Shown here piece after piece: positions 8,939 through 16,846 of a DNA stretch of 64,000 nt. The DNA is from Hyphomicrobium sp. (GTDB lineage Bacteria > Pseudomonadota > Alphaproteobacteria > Rhizobiales > Hyphomicrobiaceae), in contig JALHMJ010000004.1 of assembly GCA_022844105.1 (NCBI GenBank), positions 62,001 through 126,000 of the forward strand. The letters run 5' to 3'. The notes beneath the pieces are model-generated. The model searched no databases and was not told where the DNA came from. It saw only the letters and a list, made by a program, of their open reading frames with translations. Positions within the stretch are counted from its first letter, which is position 1, and every line of letters begins with the position of its first letter. Position numbers and translations under genes: made by a program.

Positions 8939-8967
8939 TTGACGCTGCCGGGGACACAACCTAATCG
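8939..8967 (+). promoter_or_regulatory. Candidate promoter of the ETF-QO gene
   Basis: TTGACG (8939-8944), a 17-bp spacer, then TAATCG (8962-8967). It lies about 65 bp before the ETF-QO ATG at 9031, in the gap between divergent genes. The -35 box is strong and the -10 box moderate. This is a sequence match only. Confidence 0.45.
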
Positions 8968-9030
8968 AAACCACTCTTCTTTCCCAAAGACTGTGCCAGC
9001 CCTCCACCAGAACCGAAGGACCACTTCGAG

Positions 9031-10713
9031 ATGGACGTAGAAGCATTTGAGCTGCCGCCGCGCGAGGCCATGGAGTTCGACGTCGTCATCGTCGGCGCTG
9101 GCCCGGCCGGGTTGTCAGCCGCAATCCGTCTGAAGCAGCTCGCGGCCGAAACCGGACGCGAGATCTCCGTGGTAGTCCTGGAAAAGGGTTCTGAAGTCGG
9201 AGCCCACATTCTGTCCGGCGCCGTCATCGACCCCGTCGGCATCAATCGCCTGATCCCCGATTGGAAGGCAAAAGGTGCGCCGATCACAACGCAAGTGACC
9301 GCTGACCGATTTCTGATCCTGGGGCCGCAAGGCGACATCAGCCTGCCCGCCGCCCTGATGCCGCCTCTGATGAGCAACCACGGCAATTACATCATTTCGC
9401 TGGGCGCGCTGACCCGTTGGCTCGGTGAACAGGCCGCAGAATTGGGCGTCGAAATCTACCCCGGCTTTGCCGCCGCTGAAGTTCTCTACGACGACAAAGG
9501 AGCGGTTGTCGGCGTGGCAACCGGCGACATGGGCGTTTCCCGTGACGGGACACCGAAAGACACGTTCGTTCGCGGCATGGAACTGCGCGGCAAATACACA
9601 TTCATTGCCGAAGGTGTGCGCGGGTCGCTGGCCAAACAGCTGATCAGTAAATTCGCACTCGACGCGAATGCTGAGCCGCAGAAGTACGGCATCGGTCTCA
9701 AGGAGCTGTGGGAGGTTCGCCCCGACAAGCATCAGCCCGGTCTCGTGCAGCATTCCTTCGGCTGGCCCTTGACCAATCGTACCGGTGGCGGCTCGTTCGT
9801 CTACCACTATGGCGACAACCTCGTTGCCGTAGGGTTCGTCGTCCACCTCAACTACGAAAACCCGTACCTCTCCCCCTACGATGAGTTTCAGCGCTTCAAA
9901 ACCCATCCCGCGATCAGCAGCACATTTGAAGGCGGCAAGCGCATATCGTATGGCGCCAGAGCCATCACCGAGGGCGGCTGGCAGTCATTGCCCAAACTCG
10001 ATTTCAAAGGTGGGGTGCTTCTGGGTTGCTCCGCTGGTCTCGTCAATGTTCCGCGCATCAAAGGCAGCCACAACGCGATGCTGTCGGGCATCGAAGCCGC
10101 CGAAGCCGCGTTCGAGGCCATCGGCGCCAATCGCGCCCACGATGAACTGACGACCTATGACACGGCGGTTCGCGATGGCGAGATCGGTGCCGATTTGAAA
10201 CGCGTGCGCAATTCCAAGCCGATGTGGTCGCGCTTCGGCACGGCCATCGGCATCCCGCTCGGCGGCATCGACATGTGGCTGCGCACGATCTTCGCCGGCT
10301 GGTCGCCGTTTGGAACCTGGGGGCACGGCAAGTCGGACGCGGCAAGTCTCAAACCCGCCGCCGATTTTGAGCCGATTGCCTATCCCAAGCCGGATGGCGT
10401 CTTGACCTTCGACAAACTGACGAGCGTGTCGTTCTCAGCGACCAACCACGAGGAAGACCAACCGGTTCATCTCAAGTTGACCGATCCCACCATCCCAATT
10501 GCGATCAATTTGCCGACATGGGCCGAGCCGGCACAGCGCTATTGCCCGGCGGGTGTCTATGAAGTCGTACGCGACGATCGTGGCACGCCGCGCTTCCAGA
10601 TCAACGCGCAGAACTGCGTCCACTGCAAGACGTGCGATATCAAGGACCCGAGCCTCAACATAACGTGGGTTTGCCCCGAAGGCGGCGGCGGCCCCAACTA
10701 CGCCGAGATGTGA
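9031..10713 (+). CDS. Electron transfer flavoprotein-ubiquinone oxidoreductase
   Basis: Inner-membrane flavoprotein that passes electrons from electron transfer flavoprotein (fatty acid, amino acid or choline catabolism) to ubiquinone. The 560-residue length is standard. The FAD dinucleotide-binding motif VVIVGAGPAGLSAAIRL starts near residue 18. A GSHNAMLSGIEAAEAAFEA segment typical of ETF-QO is near 348. The C-terminal 4Fe-4S ferredoxin-like domain has CPAGVYEV and the cluster ligands CVHCKTCDIKDP, then WVCPEGGGGPNYAEM. An AAGGA site lies about 10 nt before the ATG. The last 11 codons plus downstream DNA are repeated several times after the stop (see the repeat array). The matching ETF subunits are not in the window. 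Confidence 0.97.
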   Translation: MDVEAFELPPREAMEFDVVIVGAGPAGLSAAIRLKQLAAETGREISVVVLEKGSEVGAHILSGAVIDPVGINRLIPDWKAKGAPITTQVTADRFLILGPQGDISLPAALMPPLMSNHGNYIISLGALTRWLGEQAAELGVEIYPGFAAAEVLYDDKGAVVGVATGDMGVSRDGTPKDTFVRGMELRGKYTFIAEGVRGSLAKQLISKFALDANAEPQKYGIGLKELWEVRPDKHQPGLVQHSFGWPLTNRTGGGSFVYHYGDNLVAVGFVVHLNYENPYLSPYDEFQRFKTHPAISSTFEGGKRISYGARAITEGGWQSLPKLDFKGGVLLGCSAGLVNVPRIKGSHNAMLSGIEAAEAAFEAIGANRAHDELTTYDTAVRDGEIGADLKRVRNSKPMWSRFGTAIGIPLGGIDMWLRTIFAGWSPFGTWGHGKSDAASLKPAADFEPIAYPKPDGVLTFDKLTSVSFSATNHEEDQPVHLKLTDPTIPIAINLPTWAEPAQRYCPAGVYEVVRDDRGTPRFQINAQNCVHCKTCDIKDPSLNITWVCPEGGGGPNYAEM

Positions 10714-11057
10714 CCCAGGCCAGATCCTGCCAACCACAGCGCGCCGCCTTCAAATCAAACGTGAAGGCGGCGGCCCCAACTACGCTGAAATGTGATCAAG
10801 GCTCTCGTCCGTCCACCACAGCGCGCCGCCTTCAAAACGTCAGCTGAAGGCGGCGGCGGCCCCAACTACGCCGAGATGTGACCCAGGCCAGATCCTGCCA
10901 ACCGCAGTGCGCCGCCTTCAAATCAAACGTGAAGGCGGCGGCGGCCCCAACTACGCTGAAATGTGATCAAGGCCAGATCCTGCCAACCACAGCGCGCCGC
11001 CTTCAAATCAAACGTGAAGGCGGCGGCCCCAACTGCGCCGAAATGTGACCCAGGCCA
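10678..11057. repeat. Tandem array of ~85-bp units copied from the 3' end of the ETF-QO gene
   Basis: Four full units begin at 10678, 10763, 10846 and 10931 (lengths 85, 83, 85, 85) and a fifth truncated unit runs from 11016 to about 11057. Unit 1 is the native end of the ETF-QO gene: codons for EGGGGPNYAEM, the TGA and the following DNA. Later units keep these codons, sometimes with one Gly fewer (units 2 and 5). Two sequence versions alternate: GCCGAGATGTGACCCAGG in units 1 and 3, GCTGAAATGTGATCAAGG in units 2 and 4. The array fills the gap to the convergent gene at 11083. Only unit 1 is in a real reading frame. Confidence 0.95.
10743..11024. terminator. Four regularly spaced hairpins inside the array
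   Basis: Each unit junction forms a perfect 10-bp stem, GCCGCCTTCA paired with TGAAGGCGGC, with a 9-10-nt loop: 10743-10771, 10825-10854, 10911-10939 and 10996-11024. The right arm of each is the start of the next copied GAAGGCGGC coding fragment. The hairpins lie between convergent genes and so could stop transcription from both sides. They lack a clear T-tract, so a role in mRNA 3'-end protection or Rho-dependent ending is also possible. Confidence 0.5.
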
Positions 11058-11082
11058 AAGCCGGTCCACTGCTGCGAAGGGA

Positions 11083-11394
11083 TTACCGCTTGGGATTTTC
11101 GTTGCCGGCTGGAACATCGGCCGCGCCGTCATCGAGCGGATCATCCTGTGGTACCGCGACGGTGTCGCCCGGCCCCGGCTCACCTTCCACGGGGCCATCC
11201 TCGGGCGCCGGTTCGCCGACGTTTTCGCCCGCCGGTTCGTCCTCGGCAGCATTCGTCTCGTTCGCAATCGACAGTGGCTCGTCCCGCGCTTCCAGGGCGC
11301 GAGCGTGAGGTGCAAACATAAGTGCGGCGGCCAACAGCCCAACCGCAAGGGTTGCCGGTGCGCGAAAGTTGGCCGTAAGGGGTCGAAGCATCAT
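11083..11394 (-). CDS. Small secreted acidic protein, hypothetical
   Basis: Not recognised. From the ATG at the complement of 11392-11394 (or the next codon, also ATG) the product is about 103 residues. It has a signal-peptide-like start, a basic N-terminus then LAVGLLAAALMFAPHARA, with likely cleavage after ARA near residue 32. The rest is rich in Glu, Asp, Pro, Gly and Ala with no Cys, and is probably disordered and periplasmic. Its stop lies about 25 bp from the ETF-QO repeat array. The composition is unusual enough that a spurious frame cannot be excluded, though the signal sequence argues for a real gene. Confidence 0.5.
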   Translation of the reverse strand: MMLRPLTANFRAPATLAVGLLAAALMFAPHARALEARDEPLSIANETNAAEDEPAGENVGEPAPEDGPVEGEPGPGDTVAVPQDDPLDDGAADVPAGNENPKR

Positions 11395-11611
11395 TTTGCT
11401 CCCGCAAAGCGCAGGTCCTGACCCGCCAATTGAGTTTAGCCGAGACCGCATCCGCAGTTGAGCCATTTTGATGTCCGATAATCAGACAGGGTAAAAACTT
11501 TGATTCAAGCTTCACGTCTGTCGCCAAGCTGCCGCAGACTTTGCTAGAATTGGACTTGGAGTTTGGCGCACAATTGCGCGCAACACCTGACGACAAAAGG
11601 AAAAAGCCTCT

Positions 11612-13735
11612 ATGCGAGCACGTTTGTCGCCGCCACTCGCCCCATCCTCGATCCGCTTTGTGATGGTTGCGGCGGTATTCGCCGCCGGTGCCTCACCCGT
11701 TAGGGCGGAGACTGACGAATTTGCCGACATGTCGCAATCTTTGTCAGGCAGCTATCTCGCCGGCCGGTTCGCGCGGGCTGAAAACGATATGGGCAATGCG
11801 GCCCAGTTTTATTCGACGGCGCTCGTATTCGATCCAACCAGCGACATGCTGTACGAGCAGGCACTCCTCATGGAGGCGTCACGAGGCTCCTGGGACCGCG
11901 CCATGCGGCTCGCGGAAAATCTGGTCAAGATGGAGCCCGACCATCGCATGGCGCAGATGTTCCTGGGCCTTGGAGCATTCCGCAACGGCGATTGGAACAA
12001 GGCCGAGAAAAACTTCCGCGCCGCAGCGTCCGGACCGATCGGCGAATTGACAAGCTCGCTGGCGATGTCGTGGATACTTTTGGCCGAGAAGAAGCAGACC
12101 GAGGCTCTCGATCTTCTCGTCGTGCCGCGACAGGCTGAATGGGCGCAGTTCTATCTGCGCTACCACCGCGCGCTCATCGCCGACGTCGCCGGTCGCCACA
12201 GCGAAGCCCAGCAAGCCTACGATAAAATCTTCAAGCAGGATGGGCGCACGCTGCGCACTGCCCTGGCGTACACCCGCAGCCTCGCCAAAGCCGGCAACAT
12301 CAAAGGCGCCAAGGCGATCCTGAAAGAGCATATCGAAAAATCGCAAGGCGAAGGCCATACGCTGGCGCGTTCTCTGGCCAAAGAACTCGACGCTCCAAAT
12401 CCTCAGATTTCGCTGCTCGTTTCGGACCCCTCACAAGGTCTGGCCGAAGTCTTCTACGGCCTGGGTGAATCGCTCATCGGCGAAGGGGCCGTTGGCGTCG
12501 GCATCGTCTATCTGCAAATGGCGCTCTACTTGGAGCCACAACATCCGTTTGCGCTGGCCGCGCTAGCCAACGCGCATGAAGCCAACCGCCAGTACGCCGA
12601 GGCAATCGCCACCTACGATCGCATCCCGAAAGGCTCGCCGCTCGAACCGGCAATCGAGATTCGCAAGGCGTTCAATTTGAATTCGCTTGAAAAGCCGGAC
12701 GAGGCTCGCGCGGTGCTCGAGCGGCTGCTCGATCTGAAGCCGCCGACGGCGGCTGTGTCTCCCGCCCCGCCGGAGGCAAGCAAGACGCCGGACCTGCCAC
12801 CCATCGATCTTCGCGGCGACGCTCTGCGACTGGGCTCCACAGGCGCTGCCGTGACACAGCTGCAGACAGCACTCGATCGTTTGGGCATCAATACCGGCGG
12901 CACGCCGGACGGACGTTTCGGCATTGCCACCCGTACCGCCGTGCAGTCATTCCAGCGGGCCAACGGCCTCAGCGTCGACGGGATAGCCGGTCAGCAGACC
13001 GTTGATAAGATGCTGATGCAGGCGAATGCATCCGGCGGCGCCACCTTGCCACCCACGGCAAGCGACAATTCACTCGATTCAAGTGAACGGCTGCAGGCCC
13101 TCGATGCCCTCGGCAATATTCTGCGCTCGCGAAAACAATATGCCGATGCCGTTGACGTCTACAATCGTGCCATCGCTATGATCGGTAAGCCGGACCGCCG
13201 TCATTGGGTCTATTACTACGCCCGCGGCACATCCTATGAGCGGCTCAAGAACTGGCCACCCGCCGAAACCGACTTGAAGAAGGCGCTCGAACTGTACCCC
13301 GACCAGCCGCTCGTACTGAATTACCTCGGCTACTCGTGGATCGACCAGGGCCTAAATCTCGATGAAGGCATGCGACTGATCGAACGCGCGGTATCCGTCA
13401 AACCCGACGACGGGTATATCGTCGACAGCCTGGGCTGGGCTCATTACAAGCGCGGCAATTACGCCGAAGCCGTTCGTTACCTTGAGCGGGCCGTTGAACT
13501 GCGCCCCGATGATGCCGTCCTCAACGACCATTTGGGCGACGCGCTTTGGAAAGTTGGCCGCGTCCGTGAAGCGCGCTTCCAGTGGGATCAGTCGCTATCC
13601 CTGAGGCCTGAGCCCGAAGACGCTTTGAAAACCCGGCGCAAGCTGGAAGAGGGCCTTGTCACGGTCGAACATAAGATCCCGAAGGTCGCAAACAGCATCG
13701 ATGGCGACACGCCCGAGAAGCCATCGACGCCCTGA
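11612..13735 (+). CDS. TPR protein with an internal peptidoglycan-binding domain
   Basis: A 707-residue exported protein of unknown function. Residues 1-33 look like a signal peptide (VAAVFAAGASPVRA). TPR helices fill about 40-395, including FARAENDMGNAAQFYSTAL. A complete PG_binding_1 domain sits at about 405-470 (LRLGSTGAAVTQLQTALDRL, then DGRFGIATRTAVQSFQRANG). A second TPR block follows at about 490-690 (YADAVDVYNRAIAMIG; YAEAVRYLERAVELRPDDAV). It is expected to be periplasmic and attached to or sensing cell wall while scaffolding partner proteins. An AAGGA site precedes the ATG. Its stop overlaps the ispE start by one base (TGATG), so the two genes are probably co-transcribed. Confidence 0.85.
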   Translation: MRARLSPPLAPSSIRFVMVAAVFAAGASPVRAETDEFADMSQSLSGSYLAGRFARAENDMGNAAQFYSTALVFDPTSDMLYEQALLMEASRGSWDRAMRLAENLVKMEPDHRMAQMFLGLGAFRNGDWNKAEKNFRAAASGPIGELTSSLAMSWILLAEKKQTEALDLLVVPRQAEWAQFYLRYHRALIADVAGRHSEAQQAYDKIFKQDGRTLRTALAYTRSLAKAGNIKGAKAILKEHIEKSQGEGHTLARSLAKELDAPNPQISLLVSDPSQGLAEVFYGLGESLIGEGAVGVGIVYLQMALYLEPQHPFALAALANAHEANRQYAEAIATYDRIPKGSPLEPAIEIRKAFNLNSLEKPDEARAVLERLLDLKPPTAAVSPAPPEASKTPDLPPIDLRGDALRLGSTGAAVTQLQTALDRLGINTGGTPDGRFGIATRTAVQSFQRANGLSVDGIAGQQTVDKMLMQANASGGATLPPTASDNSLDSSERLQALDALGNILRSRKQYADAVDVYNRAIAMIGKPDRRHWVYYYARGTSYERLKNWPPAETDLKKALELYPDQPLVLNYLGYSWIDQGLNLDEGMRLIERAVSVKPDDGYIVDSLGWAHYKRGNYAEAVRYLERAVELRPDDAVLNDHLGDALWKVGRVREARFQWDQSLSLRPEPEDALKTRRKLEEGLVTVEHKIPKVANSIDGDTPEKPSTP

Positions 13736-14622
13736 TGACGGCCGGACCCGACACCGTCACCGAACACGCACGGGCAAAAATCAATCTGACCCTTTCCGTG
13801 CTTGGACGGCGCGGCGACGGCTATCACGAGCTTCTCAGTCTCGTAGCCTTCGCCGATACGGCCGATAGATTGAGTGTCGATCCGGCCGGGCCTCCGGGCC
13901 TTGTCGTCAAAGGTCCCTTTGGCGCCGCCATCGACGGCCCAAATCTCGTAACCGCCGCGCTCGAACTGATCGTGACCGTGGCGCCGAGCCTCTCGATCGG
14001 TGAGGTGACGCTCGTAAAATCACTCCCCGTGGCCGCGGGACTCGGTGGCGGCTCGTCCGATGCGGCGGCCCTGTTGCGTGCCGTCCGCGCAGCCTATCCC
14101 GCCGCCTCCGGCCTGGATTGGATGGCACTCGCCCGCCGCCTCGGCTCCGACGTGCCGGTTTGCTTCGAAAATCGAGCAACCTGGATGAGTGGCGCCGGCG
14201 AAAACTTGCACGGCCTCGGCCAACCGTTGCCACGCCTCAATGCGGTGTTGGTCAACCCTCGCGCGGATGTTCCGCACGACAAGACCGCGCGCGTTTTTCG
14301 CGCCTTTGCCGCGCCGGCCCTGGCAGTCTCCAGCGGCGGCACCGCAACCGCCCTTCCCGCGATCCCCGATCGCGCCGAACTTTTGGCGTTGATGCGCCGC
14401 GCGGGCAACGACCTTGAGGCCCCCGCGACTGCCGTTGTTCCGCAAATAGCAGAGGTTCTCGACGCACTCGAAGCCTGTTCGGGTGTGGAGATCGCCCGTC
14501 TGTCGGGGGCCGGGCCAACGTGTTTTGCAATCTTTGCTGATGTGGCAGCAGCAGCAGCGGCCGCGACGGCGCTGACCACAGCTCATCCGGATTGGTGGAT
14601 CAAACAAGCTGTCATCGGCTGA
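13735..14622 (+). CDS. ispE: 4-diphosphocytidyl-2-C-methyl-D-erythritol kinase
   Basis: GHMP kinase of the non-mevalonate isoprenoid pathway that phosphorylates CDP-ME at the 2-hydroxyl. The 295-residue protein begins with EHARAKINLTLSVLGRRGDG, the characteristic IspE N-terminus, and has the ATP-binding glycine-rich loop PVAAGLGGGSSDAAALLRAV near residue 97. The third motif LSGAGPTCFAIF is near residue 257. The start overlaps the preceding TPR gene. The next gene, on the other strand, is a polyprenyl diphosphate synthase, so two isoprenoid genes face each other. Confidence 0.95.
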   Translation: MTAGPDTVTEHARAKINLTLSVLGRRGDGYHELLSLVAFADTADRLSVDPAGPPGLVVKGPFGAAIDGPNLVTAALELIVTVAPSLSIGEVTLVKSLPVAAGLGGGSSDAAALLRAVRAAYPAASGLDWMALARRLGSDVPVCFENRATWMSGAGENLHGLGQPLPRLNAVLVNPRADVPHDKTARVFRAFAAPALAVSSGGTATALPAIPDRAELLALMRRAGNDLEAPATAVVPQIAEVLDALEACSGVEIARLSGAGPTCFAIFADVAAAAAAATALTTAHPDWWIKQAVIG

Positions 14623-14637
14623 ATAGGCGCTTTTGCG

Positions 14638-15654
14638 TCAGTGCCCGCGATTGACAGAAAAAGCGATGACCTCTTCCATGGCCGACTTGTGCGCACTGTC
14701 GGGGAAAATGGCGAGCGCATCGCGCGCAACTGCGCCATAGGCCCTCGCCCGCTCCATGGTCGCTTCCAGCGCCTTATGCTTCTTCATCAGACCTATGGCA
14801 TGGTCCAGGTCATCATTGCCGATGTCGCCCTCGACGATCGTCCGGTTCCAGAAGGCGCGCTCCGTCTCATTGCCACGGCGAAATGAGAGAATGAGAGGCA
14901 AGGTGATCTTGCCTTCGCGGAAATCGTCGCCGACGGATTTGCCGAGCTTGCGGCTATCGCCGGAATAATCGAGCGCGTCGTCGACCAGCTGGAATGCGAG
15001 TCCGAGATTTTTGCCATACGAGCGCATCGCCGCCTGCTCTTCCGACGGGCGCGCGGCGAGCGCTGCACCGACTTCGGCCGCGGCTAGGAACAGTGCAGCT
15101 GTCTTGGCGTTGATGATGGCGAGGTAGTCATCCTCCGTCGTAGAGGTGTTCTTGGCCGCCGCAAGCTGCATCACCTCGCCTTCCGCGATGACGGCGGCAG
15201 CATTCGACAGGATTTTCAAAACCTGCATGTTGCCGACTTCGACGAGCATCCGGAACGCCTGTCCAAGCAGAAAATCGCCGACCAGAACGCTCGCCTGGTT
15301 GCCCCAGATCAGCCGTGCTGTCTTGCGTCCACGGCGCGCATCGCTTTCGTCAACGACGTCGTCATGCAGCAACGTGGCCGTATGCATGAATTCAATGGCC
15401 GACGCGGTCCGAATGTGGCCGTTGCCGGGGTATCCGCACATTTTGGCTGAGGCAAGCGCCAACATCGGCCGCAACCGCTTACCGCCCGACGCGATCAGAT
15501 GGTGAGCCAACTCGGGAATGAGATCGACGTCGGAAACGGCCTTGTCGAGGATAATGCGGTTGATCGCCTCCATGTCCTCGTTGACGAGGTCCAGCAGCGG
15601 TTCCAGGCTTTCCGATCCCGGCCGCGCGTCATCAAAGGGGACTACGACACCCAC
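14638..15654 (-). CDS. ispB: Polyprenyl (octa-/decaprenyl) diphosphate synthase
   Basis: Trans-prenyltransferase that builds the long isoprenoid tail of ubiquinone from IPP and an allylic primer. The 338-residue length fits. The first aspartate-rich motif is LLHDDVVDESD near residue 97, preceded by GGKRLRPML near 57. The second is QLVDDALDYSGD near 222. The start is a GTG (complement of 15652-15654). Alphaproteobacteria usually make ubiquinone-10, so decaprenyl product (ddsA) is as likely as octaprenyl; chain length cannot be read with certainty here. It is convergent with ispE and divergent from the DUF2007 gene. Confidence 0.93.
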   Translation of the reverse strand: MGVVVPFDDARPGSESLEPLLDLVNEDMEAINRIILDKAVSDVDLIPELAHHLIASGGKRLRPMLALASAKMCGYPGNGHIRTASAIEFMHTATLLHDDVVDESDARRGRKTARLIWGNQASVLVGDFLLGQAFRMLVEVGNMQVLKILSNAAAVIAEGEVMQLAAAKNTSTTEDDYLAIINAKTAALFLAAAEVGAALAARPSEEQAAMRSYGKNLGLAFQLVDDALDYSGDSRKLGKSVGDDFREGKITLPLILSFRRGNETERAFWNRTIVEGDIGNDDLDHAIGLMKKHKALEATMERARAYGAVARDALAIFPDSAHKSAMEEVIAFSVNRGH

Positions 15655-15759
15655 AGGCTCTTCCTCTCAAAGTTTCCGGCGTTTGCTATAGCGGCATCCA
15701 CTCTGCATATTCTTTGGCACTTTGCCGCACAAGTCGGCAACTTTGAGAGAGGTATTCCA

Positions 15760-15993
15760 ATGCGCGAACTGATGCGGGTCACCGATCCTGTCCTCATCAG
15801 CTATGTCGATGCGCTTCTGCGCGGCGCCGGCTTCCAACCCGTGTTTCTCGACCGAAATATGAGCGTTCTAGAGGGTTCCCTCGGCATATTGCCGTGCCGG
15901 GTCCTCGTCGACGAAGCGGACTGGCATGCCGCCCGCCGCGTCGTCATTGGTGCGGACCTCGGTCACTGGATCATCGAAGAGGCAGGATCATGA
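15760..15993 (+). CDS. DUF2007 small protein
   Basis: A 77-residue DUF2007-family protein (putative signal-transducing domain, function unproven). The sequence MRELMRVTDPVLISYVDALL followed by GAGFQPVFLDRNMSVLEGSLGILPCRVLVDEAD is the usual pattern of this alphaproteobacterial group. I chose the ATG at 15760, preceded by GAGAGAGG. The longer open frame from 15499 runs antisense through the prenyl synthase start. The stop overlaps the next gene's ATG (ATGA), indicating an operon with the methyltransferase and the S49 peptidase. Confidence 0.82.
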   Translation: MRELMRVTDPVLISYVDALLRGAGFQPVFLDRNMSVLEGSLGILPCRVLVDEADWHAARRVVIGADLGHWIIEEAGS

Positions 15994-16838
15994 CTGCGTC
16001 CGACAACCACCAGACGTTGCCGTCAGACATCATGCCGGACAATGCGGACGTCACCGAAGACACCTTCCTTGGCGACCGTCTCAGTCTCCTTCAGCCGGCA
16101 CGCGGCTACCGCGCTGGCATCGACGCCGTTCTGTTAGCCGCGACCGTTGCCGATTTCGTTTCCAAACCAATGTCCGTGTTGGATTGTGGCGCTGGCGTTG
16201 GCACCGTTGGCCTGTGCGTTGCCGCCCGCTGTCCAAATGCGCGCGTCACCCTCGTCGAACGCGAACCTGCGTTGGTAGCTCTTGCCTACAGCAATGTCGC
16301 TCGCAACGGTTTTGCCGACACGGTTAACGTTGTCGTGGGGGATGTCGCGGCGCCGGCCAACCACCCGGATGCGCCGCGCGTGGCGCCGGAAAGCTTCGAT
16401 GTCGTCCTTGCCAATCCGCCGTTTCACGACACGGCCGGCGGCACCCGGGCCAGCAACGCTCTCAAACGCGTTTCTCACGCCATGGACGCCAGCGAACTGG
16501 ACGCCTGGATCAGATTTGCAGCGCGCGCATGCCGGCCGGGGGGGCGCGTCACGCTCATTCACAAGGCCGATGCGCTCCTACCTCTCCTTGAGGCTCTGAA
16601 AGACCGTTTTGGCGGCCTCACAATAACGCCAATACAGCCCCACGCCACAAAACCGGCGATTCGCATCCTCGCTTCCGGTATCAAAGGGAGTCGCGCTCCG
16701 CTGATCCTAGCGTCACCTGTCGTGCTGCACGATGACGGCGGCGCGTTTACGCCTTATGTCGGCCGAGTTTTGCGCCAGGGTGCGCCACTCGGCGTCCCCG
16801 TGGCCAATACCGACAACGCCGAGCAACTGAAGGATTGA
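15990..16838 (+). CDS. Class I SAM-dependent methyltransferase, TrmN6-like
   Basis: A 282-residue methyltransferase resembling the tRNA1(Val) adenine-37 N6-methyltransferase group. The signature LLQPARGYRAGIDAVLLAA lies near residue 30, motif I (VLDCGAGVGTVGL) near 62 and the N6-adenine motif NPPF (VVLANPPFHDT) near 140. NPPF indicates methylation of an exocyclic amine of adenine or of a Gln/Asn side chain. The substrate is inferred from family resemblance only. The ATG overlaps the DUF2007 stop by 4 nt and the stop is 8 nt before the S49 peptidase ATG. Confidence 0.82.
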   Translation: MTASDNHQTLPSDIMPDNADVTEDTFLGDRLSLLQPARGYRAGIDAVLLAATVADFVSKPMSVLDCGAGVGTVGLCVAARCPNARVTLVEREPALVALAYSNVARNGFADTVNVVVGDVAAPANHPDAPRVAPESFDVVLANPPFHDTAGGTRASNALKRVSHAMDASELDAWIRFAARACRPGGRVTLIHKADALLPLLEALKDRFGGLTITPIQPHATKPAIRILASGIKGSRAPLILASPVVLHDDGGAFTPYVGRVLRQGAPLGVPVANTDNAEQLKD

Positions 16839-16846
16839 TCACCAGC

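Noticed and set aside
10678-11057. CRISPR array
   Set aside because: Units are contiguous copies with no unique spacers, and the first unit is part of the ETF-QO coding sequence. No cas genes are present.
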